64,000 bases of DNA, taken from contig CM072151.1 of NCBI GenBank assembly GCA_036850595.1, positions 19,879,307 to 19,943,306 on the forward strand, written 5' to 3'. A program made the position numbers and the translations under genes. Below the pieces are notes generated by a model that was not told where the DNA came from, searched no databases, and saw nothing but the letters and a program-made list of their open reading frames with translations. How positions within the stretch are numbered: position 1 is the stretch's first letter; every line of letters begins with the position of its first letter. This document shows positions 10,321 through 21,759 of the stretch, piece by piece. This stretch comes from Rhyacichthys aspro. Lineage: Eukaryota > Chordata > Actinopteri > Gobiiformes > Rhyacichthyidae.

Positions 10321-10970
10321 TCAGACCGGCGCGAGGTGATGCGGTGCGAGTCCAATTTCCAATGCAAACCTCCATCCGCCTCTCTTCAGGAATCAAAGGT
10401 TGCAACATGAGAGCGGCGTGACATTTGCGCTGCTCCCGTTCAGGATGGACACGTCGTATATTATCCCCACCTCTAAACACCATCTCTGCCCGTGGCATTC
10501 AAATTCCCAGGCCAGGTTGGGATTATTATGTTGCAAAATCTAATAAAAGAAAGGAGACTGGACTATTGTCATTCCAATAAAATATTCCCAAAACATATGC
10601 TAGGTGTAAGTGTGTTTTTTTTTAAATGTCTCAAACCGAGCTGCTGCCGGGCTGTTTGTCACGACTAATATTCAAGCAAAGCAGTGACACTTTTCAGATT
10701 TTTTAGTCGACTCCTGGTGCAATGACGCCAGGAGTGAGGGAACACATTGATTCCAGTGTGTTCCCAAACGCACACTGGCCCTGACAAGGTTGTTCTAACA
10801 GTCGAAGGGGTCTATACAATCACTTAATTACCAAAGCTGTCAGTCAAGCAGGGTCGCTGCTGGCTGCATGCATGGCTGCGAGCGGCGTTCCACGAGCGGC
10901 CGGCCTGACTGATTGATCCGTGCTGATGGCAGCGCACAAATAATTACAAGTCCTCTCCTGATGTGTGATT
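10321..10970. promoter_or_regulatory. Candidate regulatory island with nested inverted repeats
   Basis: High-complexity sequence (GGCGCGAGGTGATGCGG; CGAGCGGCCGGCCTGACTG; ACAAATAATTACAAG). It contains three short inverted repeats within 10710-10778. No coding potential. Enhancer status inferred from texture. Confidence 0.35.
10710..10778. repeat. Three interlocking short inverted repeats
   Basis: ACTCCTGG (10710-10717) pairs with CCAGGAGT (10728-10735); GAACACA (10740-10746) with TGTGTTC (10757-10763); CCAGTGTG (10753-10760) with CACACTGG (10771-10778). The last two share TGTG and so are mutually exclusive. Confidence 0.6.
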
Positions 10971-12250
10971 CCCGAAAAAAAAAAAAAAAGAAAAAAAAAG
11001 CAGTTCACGCTTCACAAAGGTAATCGGGAGAGAGATCAGGAGGGGTCTGTGCCATTTCCGATTACCTGGAGAGCAAGAGAAAGGGTAAAACAATGCACTG
11101 GGAGGAAGAAGACCTGGAGAAAAGACAGAGGAGTGGAGGCAGAGGGGTCAGAGGTGGGCATTGGCAGGAGGAGGGCATTTTGACAAAGTGGGCAGTGGGA
11201 TTTCTTTATCCATCACCGACGTAAGGTTTTCGCTCGTTTCTGGAGATCATTTTTCAGAACGTGGTCAGCGGCCATCGACTTGCGACAACTCTAAAAAGTC
11301 GGACTGCATGTTATGTAGAAAACCGATTTGTTGAATGTTGCAATGACTAAAGTAATATGAGAAGAGTACATTTTTTGCAGTGTCTTGACTAACTTTCAGT
11401 GGTAAAACTGGTGCCACAATTGCCCTTCATCACTGATCTGTGCACCATTTGTGAACCAAACTTACTTGGTTCAGACCCTAAGAAGTTGGTTTCCAGAAGA
11501 CAAACAATAGTAGGTTGTTTATATCCACTATGCGTTCATCAGCCCAGTCTGTTGATGCCGGTTCAAAAGCGACCTTTATTAGTCTAGTTAATAACAACAT
11601 GTCTATTTTTTCAAAGTTGCTTCTTCAGAGTTTCTTTGAATTCCTTGCCATATAGCGTACCTCTCAGTGATATATTCCTAATGAGCAATAAGCCTAATGA
11701 TGTAAACTAAACTACGTCAAACCTCTAAGACCTAACTTCCTACCTTTCATGGACTTGATGTTTTTTTACTATTAGAACAATCATAAAGCATAGTTGTTCT
11801 GCTTGGCTAGTTCAAAATTCTGAGTCATAAAAGTAAACCTACTCAACAAATTCATGATCACTCTTATAATTATGATACAACTGTGGTCTGTCATACTCAC
11901 AGACAGAAAAGTTGAACCAGAATCACATACATTGATATTAGAAACATGGCATTATGTGATATTCATTTAGAATTTAAGCGGGAATAAAAACTTCAAAAAT
12001 ACCTGTTTATTGAAAATTAGCCGTAACAGTTGTGTCAGGGATGAATATCTTTTTTTTGTTTGAGTGTAAAAAGTGTTGCCAAGGTTTTATTTGAACTCTC
12101 TATAATGAAGTTAATGAAGAATGTTTTAAAACAGGTCTCGTTTAGGTGATTTATTGTCTTGCATTGTCTTTTTGTCTGTGCTCCATATCATTTGTGCATA
12201 AATAAACGAATTGCGAAAACAAATCAGCTATAACCAATCCACTTTTCCCA
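10971..12250. other. Intergenic, A/G-rich then AT-rich
   Basis: An A-tract at 10975-11000 is followed by purine-rich sequence to about 11180, then unremarkable AT-rich DNA. No gene recognised. Confidence 0.5.
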
Positions 12251-12610
12251 GGTTTTCAACGACGTGTGAATCCCCTCTAGACTCTAACAGATTGATGGTG
12301 TCCAACAAGGGCTAATTCCACTCCTGAACAATCACAGGGTCATTAAGTTGATTGGCGTCACTATTGTGGAGCTGTTGGAGGCTAAACGGAGAGGAGTGTC
12401 AGCCGGCCTTTCATGTGAGCTGACAAAAACCCGGGCGTTTGGCGTCTCAAATCAGCCCCCAGCCTCAAATCAGCACCAACTCCTGCTTTTAGAGGCACGT
12501 TCCCACCTACTGTATATGTTCAGAAGGAAAAACTTTCTTTGCCTTGACGCTCGGTGACAGCCTGACACAAGTGGAATTCTGCACTTGTCAAGAACGCGTC
12601 TCTCGTCTGG
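12251..12610. promoter_or_regulatory. Candidate regulatory segment with a Barhl-type TAAACGG site
   Basis: Higher-complexity block (GGTCATTAAGTTGATTGGCG) with TAAACGG at 12383-12389, which matches the in vitro BARHL core as I know it. The ORF here has no domain. Confidence 0.3.
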
Positions 12611-13980
12611 AAAATTGATCTGAAAAAGTAGTGTCAAATGAAAAGACGGGCTCTACTTTGTGTTGTAATATTCTGGGGATATTAAAAAAGAACATTTGGA
12701 ATTGTAGTAAAATGTAATTAACATGAAGCAACAAATGAAGACAGGCTAAAACAATGTTAGCTTTATAAAATTGGAGTTCCATTTACTGCTGCTAAAGTAT
12801 CAGCCACGAGGAGTGAAGGTCAAAGGTCACATGACCCGTTATGGGGGTTTATATCTTGTTTGTTGTTGTTTGATTTGTTAGTAATGCTATAGGAATAAAA
12901 AACTAAAAATCAACTTATTATCAAACCTTATCTAATACAGTAAATCCTATTCGTGAGTAAAGACACTAGTTTAGTTTATCTGTCCAGGGCTCCATGGTAA
13001 CGCTCAGAGGGAGGAGCTTGGGAAACACCAATACACTGCAAACTACATGAAGTTAGCATTTGAGCTATGGGGCAAACAGCTGAATATATGGCACAAGAGG
13101 TTCCCTTCCTGTTCTGTTGTGTGTAATCGAAGTACATAGAGTGGTACTTCCAAAGATACAGCCTGCAACAATTATCAGATATTGTTGAAAAACGGTAAAG
13201 AAAAACAATATAAAAAAGGACAATACATAATACAATTCCTCATTATGCTTGACTGACACTTTTTTGCACAAGGACTCTCACTTTTGCACATTTCTACACT
13301 AATCAAACTGAAACATTTGACTTTCAACAATATGCTACTCTGATAATTGATATTAAATTCAGTATTGTGGTCAAGACTGCACTGACCACAACCAAAACCA
13401 TGAGAGACAAGCCCAGTGCATGGTAGATTAGCACCGTTAGCACAGCACTGGTATAACAATAACAATCATGTGCAATAACTAGTTAGCTATTCAGATGTTT
13501 ATTTAGCCTGCTGTTGCATATATTTCGTATTTTGTGTATATAACTGCTGTAGTTCGGGTGTCCTTGTTCCATTAATATAATATCCTTTCAGAGTATTTAG
13601 CAAGATGCTTCTGTAATCACTTATCTTCAACTCTTTTTAACACAAACCAGACCAGACACTATTAGTCCTTTCGCTTATCTTTTCTAAACCCATTAATGCC
13701 ACTCAAGTTGAAGCTGTCTATTGTTTAGCTTTTGTTATGGAGCAGTGTGACATGGATCATACGCTGGTGGTACCCCATTCAGATCACTGGAATGTGGGAA
13801 TCTCATTTAATTGCAAAACATTGTGCTGGAATATAGCTCGGAAATGTATATTTGAGGGAAGTCCCGATGCGGATGGATTTTATCGATACAGGACTTAGAT
13901 AATCTACATTACGATGATTATATTTACACTGATCACTGCTGGAGGTGTTATTGAGATGTAAAAGTGTAATGGAGAATGTA
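12611..13980. other. AT-rich intergenic with a DR1 site
   Basis: No gene seen. 12817-12829 is a perfect DR1 (AGGTCA-A-AGGTCA) whose second half-site also forms an inverted pair with TGACC (GGTCACATGACC). A half X-box-like CCATGGTAAC lies near 12993. Confidence 0.45.
12817..12829 (+). promoter_or_regulatory. Perfect DR1 nuclear-receptor site
   Basis: AGGTCA-A-AGGTCA, extended into a GGTCA-CA-TGACC inverted pair (12825-12836). Occupancy unknown. Confidence 0.42.
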
Positions 13981-14475
13981 TACTTTTGTACATGGATCCC
14001 AGAAAGACAGCTCAGCTAATTAGTGATGTACCTTTCTTAGTTTTAAGACGTCCATTTTATGAATGTCTTGTCTCAGACTCGGACATCAACACCAACCAGG
14101 ACGACAAATGGTACGTTTGTCTATTCTTGAGATTGAAAACTGGACTTGGACTATTTTTGGATTTTATAACTGCTCCTTAGCATTTATTACACTGTATCAT
14201 ACACTGGTTTTGGTTTTGGTATTAACTATGACACTGCAGCTCATGGGGATCCAAAGTAATTTATTTAGGCAACTGACATATGTATTATATCTTGCATTAT
14301 ATACTGTATATGTTTGAACATTATACACATATACATTCTATGTTGTTGTTTTCCTGTTGTACAAATACATTTTTAACTTTAACTTTAATACTTAAACTGC
14401 TTCCATCTGCCATCTTGTGTTGTGTTGGCACATTCCAAACCAATATTATAATGAATAAAGACTAAAGAAGAAAAA
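13981..14475 (+). pseudogene. Possible retroposed 3' UTR-like segment
   Basis: A plus-strand stretch with a weak 64-codon ORF (13986-14180), T-rich UTR-like sequence, and an end at AATGAATAAAGACTAAAGAAG followed by A-rich sequence. The layout (ORF remnant, UTR-like DNA, AATAAA, A-rich tail) suggests an old retrocopy or the 3' end of a LINE. I cannot identify a parent and there are no clear target-site duplications. Confidence 0.2.
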
Positions 14476-14699
14476 ATACAGTCCAGTGAGTCGTTATTTT
14501 AAGAAACTTACCTCAAAATAAGGACTAATTAGCTCAAAATGTTTACGTAGTAACTGTAAATCTTGACTCCACTGAACAAAAGAGCTGCATTATTTGTGAT
14601 ACTGTTGAAAACTGTGAAATTCTCCAAAATAATGCCTTAGAAACTCCAATTTTGACTTCGAAATTTCCCAATATTTTGACACCCTGTATCTTTTTTCCA
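14476..14699. other. AT-rich spacer
   Basis: Nothing recognised. Confidence 0.5.
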
Positions 14700-16340
14700 T
14701 AATAAGCCGCCCTCCTGGTGTTGACGCGCAGAGACACGGTGCATCTGTGGCGTGCATTAGCCATCCCTCACGTTCTGACAGCAGCAAACACAACAACACT
14801 ATGTAAATGCTGAATGGAGTGTGTAAACAATGTCTGAGCACCTGAAGGGACCATGTGATTCTCCTCGAATCACTGCGAGCAACAGCACGGATGATGTCAC
14901 TAATGAACCCGGCAAAATACGGCGCTGAATAATGAAACACAACGCTGCATTTTGCAACAGAAAGAATAAAAGGTGAAATGATCAGCGAGCAGGGGAGAAA
15001 AGAGTGAGAGAAAGCAAGCAATGATTAAATGATCAAAAGCTGGCAGAGCGAGTCTCTGTGTCACTGCAGGCACACTCATCTACCCACAAGTGAAAGTTAG
15101 GTTTCAAGCACAGTGTAATTATAGCTGGGGATGTCAGTTTGACATTAATGCAGCCAGCAGAAATTCCCTAATTGGCCTCAGAGGAGAAAGTGAACCAGAA
15201 AATATATTAACATTTTAAAAAAGCATATTTTGCCTAATCCTTTCACTTTCCAACAATATTTGAAGACCAAAATGCCCCAGGCATGAGAATTTAAATGAGC
15301 AATTTTGTTTTTGAAGGAAACGGCCAATGAGACAGAAAATAGACTAAAGGGAAATCATTAGTGTATGAGAGATCCTGACAGGCTCGCCTTGCTGACTGGC
15401 TGGCCTGTCACTAGGAGTCTGTGTTCTTCAGCTCCACGCTATGAGCTAAGCTGATAACATGAAAAGACCCATAAACGTGCAGCCAGAAGTCAAAGCCTAT
15501 TATCTCCAAATTCAAATGCGGGGGTAAGGACGAGGAAAAAGCGGGGAGGGGGCGTAGCTCGTTCTGTCTCCTGTAGGGGAAAAGTGGCCAGATCCAGAGA
15601 TCTTGTAATAGGCCTGTTATCTGACACAAACGTGTGGCTGCGGCCCTGACAGAAAATACAGCAACAAATCAGAACATCAGTCAAAAAGCTGCAGATAAAA
15701 GCCTGGAGAATGCAGACAGCAAGAAAGTGCTTAAAGTTGGAGAGGCTGGGTGTCACAGGCGGCCGGCCTGATGTGATATGAGCGTATGAGAGACACACAG
15801 CTAAGTGCAGTCAGGAGACGTTAGCCCAGTCCCCCGGTGATGAAGCCGCTGAGCCGAGCATCGCCCCTGGCAGCCTTCTGCAGGGCAAACTGCTCAGGCT
15901 GCACACACTTGCCCTTTTGAAACAAAACAGAAAGGAATGGCCAGGGGAAGGCAGTCGGCCTCTGCGAAAGGGGGCCAGGTTTATTTCCTCCAGCAATGCA
16001 GAGAAAAAGGAATGATTGAGGAGACAGAGGGAAGTGAGAACAACACGTCTCAGGCCTGTGTCTCTTTTTGTGCCACAACAAAGGGCATATGATATTCAGC
16101 TCCTTTACAGCGTGGTCAGAGGCTCACTGGCTTTATTCTGCTCCCTCATACACAAGTCTCCGGATCTCTCTGCTTCTATTAGACTCTTACCCTCAACAGC
16201 GCTGTTTAATCAGGCCCTTTGATAAACATTTGACACAAAGCAGTGGGCTTCTGTCTCCGCTGCCTACAGCCCAGGGCAAGAGATTGAGCCTGACGAATTT
16301 TCATCCACAATTTTCTCTTTTTTAACTCCACCTGTCAAAC
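14700..16340. promoter_or_regulatory. Large candidate enhancer-rich block
   Basis: About 1.6 kb of high-complexity, moderate-GC sequence with repeated homeodomain-type and CCAAT-type cores: CAGTGTAATTATAGCTGG, TGACATTAATGCAGCC, CCCTAATTGGCC, GGCCAATGAG. ORFs of up to 143 codons on the minus strand have no recognisable domain and unbiased composition. It may comprise several conserved elements (about 14860-15190, 15300-15420, 15580-15870). Confidence 0.4.
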
Positions 16341-16620
16341 AGCATGCCAGTCAGAGTGACACAAAGATGGAGGGAATCAAAGCCTCGCTCATCTTAAAGG
16401 AATACAAAGAGATACAAGTTTGAGACATATTAGGACTGCACACACAGTTAACACACTGGAAATCAAATGTTGCTGGAAACTGTATTCATGCTCACAATAC
16501 AAGTAAGGGTATGACATTGTTGTTTTTACATATTATGTTCTTTGTTTTAAATGCTGATTCTGAAGGAAATCTGTTACTAATCCCGTTGAAGCTGATTTTT
16601 AAGATATTTGCAGATTGTAA
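16341..16620. other. Intergenic spacer
   Basis: Nothing recognised. Confidence 0.45.
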
Positions 16621-16880
16621 CGAAACTAACATGAGGCAAAACAATGCTAAAAAGGCACAGTACTAAACCAGCACAAAAAGGTACCAACAGTAAAATGCAC
16701 CAGGACAATAATAAATGGTACCAAAACAGCACTAACATTAAATAAGACAACAATAACAAAGAGTACAAAGATAACACTTGCAAAAGAACACTAGAAGATG
16801 CCAAAACAGCAAAAAATGTACAACAAAACAACACTAAGTGATCAATACAGTACCAACCGTTACCCAGACAACAGTAGCGA
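16621..16880 (+). repeat. Degenerate GGTACCAAAACA-type minisatellite, small array
   Basis: Loose repeats of about 20 bp built on GGTACCAAAACAGCACTAA (for example 16679, 16716, 16800 onward), heavily diverged. The same motif family forms the large array at 21.8-23.1 kb and the related array at 30.1-31.0 kb. Confidence 0.6.
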
Positions 16881-17430
16881 CTCTTTTTTGTTGAGTTTGG
16901 ATACTGATTAGCAAGGAATTTTGTTTTTAATCCCATTGAAGACAACTTTTGAGACATCTACGGAATTTAAACCATCAATATTCCCATGTCATTCTGACTT
17001 GGTCCCATTTAGGTTAAGCAAGAGAGACGCCTCAGTCAAATAAGGTACACAGAGCGGCCTTTAGTGTGACCACACAAGACCCTTAGGAAAAGACGTCATA
17101 AACACTTACACTGAAAACCAAAAAGCATAACATCCATTATTACGGTTTATTAAACACACTATTCTTGCTGTGTATACACCTAGTCACTTTAAAGTAATGC
17201 CAAACTGCTCTATTTAAATCTATTTCATTTGCTTCTGTTACTGTCTCCTTTTGTGGGATAGATGTGGAATTACAGCATATATTCATCCAAAGTGGTTTTA
17301 AGCAGGGCCTATGAATCAGTAAGGTGTGTGTGTCTTGCTCATTGTTTGGTCGCAAAAGTGTAGTTAGTAAAGGGCGCTCCATTTTTCATTTATCATCTGG
17401 ATTATAATAGTATGTACCCTGAAATATATA
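16881..17430. other. Intergenic spacer
   Basis: Mostly unremarkable. No gene or repeat family recognised. Confidence 0.45.
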
Positions 17431-19140
17431 TTTAAGAACGGCGCGCTAATGTCCTTCAGCAAATGTCAAAAATCCCTCTTCTGTCAGCGATGTGGACTGT
17501 GTTATCAGTCCAGATCCGTCCACTTCTCAACAGTCATTTGCAACCGACATCTAACTAGAGGAAACTACAAACTACAAACCATTTGACCCTGCAGCACCGT
17601 GAATGCAAGCAGCTCAGGTCGCCAGGGTCAACACCTTCTTTACTGAGCCTAGAGCGCGGTGCGAGCCTAAGACTACTACCAACAAAAACATCTGGGGGGA
17701 TCCAACATGGCCTGAGAGCTTCGTTGGATCCTCCGCTCCCGAGAGACTGGAAACGCAGACCGGCAACAACATTATAAAGCAGCGAATCTAAATGCAAAAA
17801 GTGATTATCTATTCATTAACTCCCATAATTGAGGTGAATGGAGCTTGTTACAGACTGCCGCGGCGGCCGTTTCTTATTTGGCCCTCCAGGTACAGGTGTA
17901 AGCTGTAATACGGAAAGCAACGCGGCGTATACACCATTCCACAGGCATCAATGCTGCGAATAAATGATATGACCTCTGGCTATGCTATGGCCTTCAAATC
18001 TAAATCCCTACCTGACCAGCAAGAATCCTCGTCTTTACTCGCCCTTCCTGCATACCAACTACATGCGCACCAATCTCCGCGAATCTTTTGATTCCTTTCA
18101 ATCAGCTTCAAGGACTGTAAACAATGGGGCGGCGAATGTGACGGCGAAGGAAAATCTAGCTCGGCTCAATTAAGGATGTGCCCCGCAGCCTGCCGCGGCC
18201 CTGAGAGAGACGGGCTATAATTAGAAGAGGCCGGTAAACTCGCAGACATTATTGATGATCCGCCGCTGACACCTCCCCTCATGTTAGCATTTTCCCCGAG
18301 CCGGGCGCACGTCAGGAGAGAAAAGAGGCCGGTCTCTCAGAGAGCCAGGCAGCGGGGGGCCGGAGAGATGAGCTACAGCCAGGACGCTTTATGGCTGCAA
18401 AGAGGGAGACAGACATCGGGCGAAGTCTCCTCTAGGTGCTCGTCCACCTGATGGGAACACGAACGCTCGGGCTGTTCTCCCTCTCATCAATACAGCAGGG
18501 CTCTTTGTCAGTAATTTGCAATAAGTGTCCACGCCACATCTTAAGGGACCGGGAAATCATTACTGGCTGCAGCCCTGCTCTGCTACTAATTGGATGCGTT
18601 GGGCCTTATCAACTGAGGATTTTCCGAGACCTTTGACAGATACCAATTCGAAAATCATTGTTCAGTTGTCAATTTAAGAGACCGTTAAAAGAGCTTATTT
18701 TAATTTTAATTGGAACTTCCTCCTGCCTTCACAGTGAGCTGAGAGGATTCGAAATGAGCTCAGGGCGCGCGCCTGTGTGTGTCTTCATACAGGGAAACTA
18801 TACGCAGGTCAAATTGATGGGTAACAGCGCTGACCAGTCGACGAATAAAGATGCCACGCAGACACATTTAGCTTACAGAAATCTTCCCAGGGACTTCATC
18901 ATCAACATCAAATAAGTCGGAATGTGTGCTGCAAAGCTCCCAATTAGGCAAAAGCGCGTCCACTTAAGATGTTTGTTGGCGGAGCGTTGTGGGACCGCCA
19001 TCGATCAGATGCGGTAAACTGAGCGGCTCATGGAGATGCCCGAACATATTTATGTGATGCACTCTTCCCGATGACCCTGAACTCAGCAACACCGCCGGCT
19101 TTAATCAGGCCTCACTAGGTATACGGCTGCACTGGGGAGG
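17431..19140. promoter_or_regulatory. Large candidate conserved noncoding block
   Basis: About 1.7 kb of complex sequence rich in CpG and homeodomain-type cores: CTCCCATAATTGAGGTGAAT, GGGCTATAATTAGAAGAGG, GACATTATTGATGATCC, TACTAATTGGATGCG, TTTTAATTTTAATTGGAAC, GCTCCCAATTAGGCAAAAGC, CCGGCTTTAATCAGGCC. ORFs on both strands are short and domain-free. Of all the desert, this and 28.7-29.9 kb look most like vertebrate developmental CNE clusters. Conservation is untested. Confidence 0.45.
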
Positions 19141-19936
19141 ACTGCAAACTGAGACATGTGAAAGGTTCTTGGACTCCAATTAGCCACTATGATAGACACT
19201 CAAGTAATTAGAAGTTTGATGAAGTAGTTGTTGCATTAGAAACTTAATTGGAACTTAATTAGAAACTTAACTCTCCAGTGGTGGCTCACGAAGTTTGTCT
19301 GAAATAATATCAAGGCTTCTACATATATAAGATATATAAAAGATACCAGAAATGGATGTAAATAACTGATAATACATATGCCTACTTGTTTTTGTATCCA
19401 GATACTGGCTCTCAAGATGGACACACAGCACAATACAGATGTGATTATGATATCCCACCCCAACTCTTGATGAACAATGAATGATACCAATAACTGTCTT
19501 CTTAAATAAGCTCTGTGCAAGTCTTCAAGTGTTCTGATGTTGTCATATTTGGTCACGTAAACACATTAGTTTTCATTTAAATCCCAAAAATGTGTCCCTG
19601 CATGTGCTTATGTGCAGTAATGCTACATGATCACATAGCAAGAGCTGGTCACTCTAAATACTTGCCAATCTAACCCCTGGGAAGTAGTGTTTCAAATGTA
19701 CATGTATTACAAGGTTACTGGTATTAAAAACTGCTAAAATATGCAAACAAACAAGCAAATATAGTGATGGCCTAATACCTATACACAGTTTATCTATGTA
19801 CGTTTACGTGAATGACTCATGGGCAATCAATTTGGAAATCTACTGTCATTATGGTATCAGCTTCTGCAAAATAAGTTCCAAAAGATGTCTTGAACCAAAA
19901 TAATGTCAAGGTATTCCATGTGGCAGACATTCAAGC
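19141..19936. other. AT-rich intergenic with clustered TAATTA repeats
   Basis: At 19201-19271 a cluster AAGTAATTAGAAG, TTAGAAACTTAA (19236-19247, repeated at 19259-19270), TTAATTGG and TTAATTAG forms a 23-bp-spaced repeat of homeodomain-type cores. The remainder holds nothing I recognise. Confidence 0.4.
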
Positions 19937-19995
19937 TTTTGCATGTTAACATATTAGCCAATCAGATGGATTGGCTAATATATTAACATGCAAAA
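19937..19995. repeat. 27-bp near-perfect hairpin with 5-nt loop
   Basis: Left arm 19937-19963 pairs with right arm 19969-19995 at 26 of 27 positions; the loop is AGATG. The arms contain TTTTGCATG (octamer-like in reverse, CATGCAAAA) and GCCAATC (CCAAT). The arms are far more similar than chance, so this is a recent foldback or a maintained structure. No surrounding TIR transposon identified. Confidence 0.85.
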
Positions 19996-20440
19996 TGCTT
20001 CTATACAAGTGGTTATGCACAGGATAATTGTCTGAAATGTAGGTTTTAAATCACCTTGGTCATGGTATAGTAAGTTAGAAGTTAGCATCTGGGCATAGGT
20101 TTCAAACAAAGTGCACACTATCTACAATACCTCTGCAAACGCAATGGGATTGTTAGTTGCGCTTATATATATAAGATATGTGGAGTGTTGTATTGATGTT
20201 GGTTCAGATGAGATACATGTTCACACGAGATGTAGACGACATGAGAAGTGACACCTGATTAAAGAGAAATCTCTACTCTAGTCTTTTTCAGGCAGGTACA
20301 GTGGATGACAAAAATAATGCATTTTCATGTGCCCTTAAAACCTTAACTGAAGCTTATTGTTCTTAAATATATGCAAGGTAAAAGCATAAAAATTAAGTAA
20401 TGTTCAACAGAAAACACCAAATGCTGTTTTACTTTTTCTC
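19996..20440. other. AT-rich intergenic spacer
   Basis: Nothing recognised. Confidence 0.5.
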
Positions 20441-21680
20441 TTCTTTGAGTAAATAGAGCCGTCGTTTGATAATAAACCTGGCATTAATGTTAATTCTCCC
20501 ATCCACTACTTGCAGTATTAGAGGCTTAGAGCAGAAGAGCAATACTGTTCAGAGGGTAATAAGTGTCTAATTAAGGACTAGACAGGAGGGAAATTGCCAA
20601 GGTATAAAGAGCTCCTTTTTTTTTCTCTTTCCTCATGCTTTTTTCACAGCCGTGTCTCTGGGAGCCGGCGCTGTGTTTGCCGGCTGTTTTACTCGCTGTC
20701 AGAAAGGATTTGAGGCGAGGAGCCATCTAAGCATGCGTACGAGGGGATTCATTTGACCTCATTATACATCAATAAAGGAGGAAGCCGGTTTACTAAATAT
20801 CACCATGCTGCCCCGCACTTCACGTCAGATCAACGGAGCCGGAGTGTGCTAAAAAAGATGATTCCGCAAACGTCTGGTGAGCCGAGATGCGAGGGGAGGG
20901 GGAGAGTGGAGGTGGTGGTGGGGGGGATTTTTTGTTGAGAGGGGGGTGCTGGGGTTGAACCCTGACTAGCCAGGAGGGATTCTGACAAGCAGAGAGGAAA
21001 AAAAAGCAGATACGCAAAGCCCTGTTTAAGAGCAGAGCAAGTGAAGAAAAAGATTTATGCTTTTAATTAATGGCAATTAAACCGTGCCTGTTGGGCTGGC
21101 CTGTGGCAATTGTTCTCAGTAAAAAGGAGGCCGAGCTGGTGACAAGCATTTGAATCCACTAAGTTCTACCAGGGGAGCTGACACTGCAGGCATCAAACCT
21201 AAACTAAATCAATAAAAGAATTAAACTTTTATAAATTGCATTTTGACAAGTATCAGATAGCGCTAAGCTTTGATATTACCAATTCCTCCGAGGTGATGCA
21301 AACAAGGAGAGGCACACTTAGAGATCCAAACAATCAAAGGGTCTCGTTAGCGCGTGCTGTCAGATGCGGCGCTGCTATTAATTACTACAAATTAACGTGA
21401 CTCTCTCCACCTCGGCTGATTGGAATGGTAATCAAGCTGGGCCGCGCACGAGGGAACATATGCAACCCTGCCAAAAATAATAAGGACACAAACCAACACG
21501 CGCTCCTCCATGCTCGTGTTTACAAGCCCAAAATGCTTGTTGCTTATTTTATCCCGCAGCCACACACACACACATGCATATGAAGGCGCCCCGCTTGATC
21601 ATTCACTATGTATGTGCAGAAATATACAAGGTGAGCTTCTATTGATTTTTCATTGAACCGCTGACAGACATAAACAGACT
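20441..21680. promoter_or_regulatory. Candidate enhancer cluster
   Basis: Complex sequence with dense cores: ATTAATGTTAATTCTCCC, GTGTCTAATTAAGGACTAG, CTTTTAATTAATGGCAATTAAACC, GCTGCTATTAATTACTAC, GGTAATCAAGCTGGG. A G-rich low-complexity stretch lies at 20893-20950 and a short CA run near 21562-21572. There is no protein-like ORF. Regulatory role inferred. Confidence 0.42.
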
Positions 21681-21700
21681 AACAGGTTTAAGGTTCCCAC

Positions 21701-21717
21701 TTTTTTTTTTTTTTTCT
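21701..21717. repeat. Poly-T tract
   Basis: Homopolymer run separating the candidate enhancer block from the minisatellite. Confidence 0.8.
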
Positions 21718-21759
21718 TTCCTCAAGATCATTTTCAAGGCATGATCTGCTTGTTATAAT

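Noticed and set aside
14590..15021. 143-codon minus-strand ORF, partly hydrophobic
   Set aside because: Hydrophobicity arises from AT-rich codons; no family resemblance, and it runs through an enhancer-like block.
16577..16957. 126-codon minus-strand Leu/Ser-rich ORF
   Set aside because: It is a translation of the GGTACCAAAACA minisatellite, not a membrane protein.
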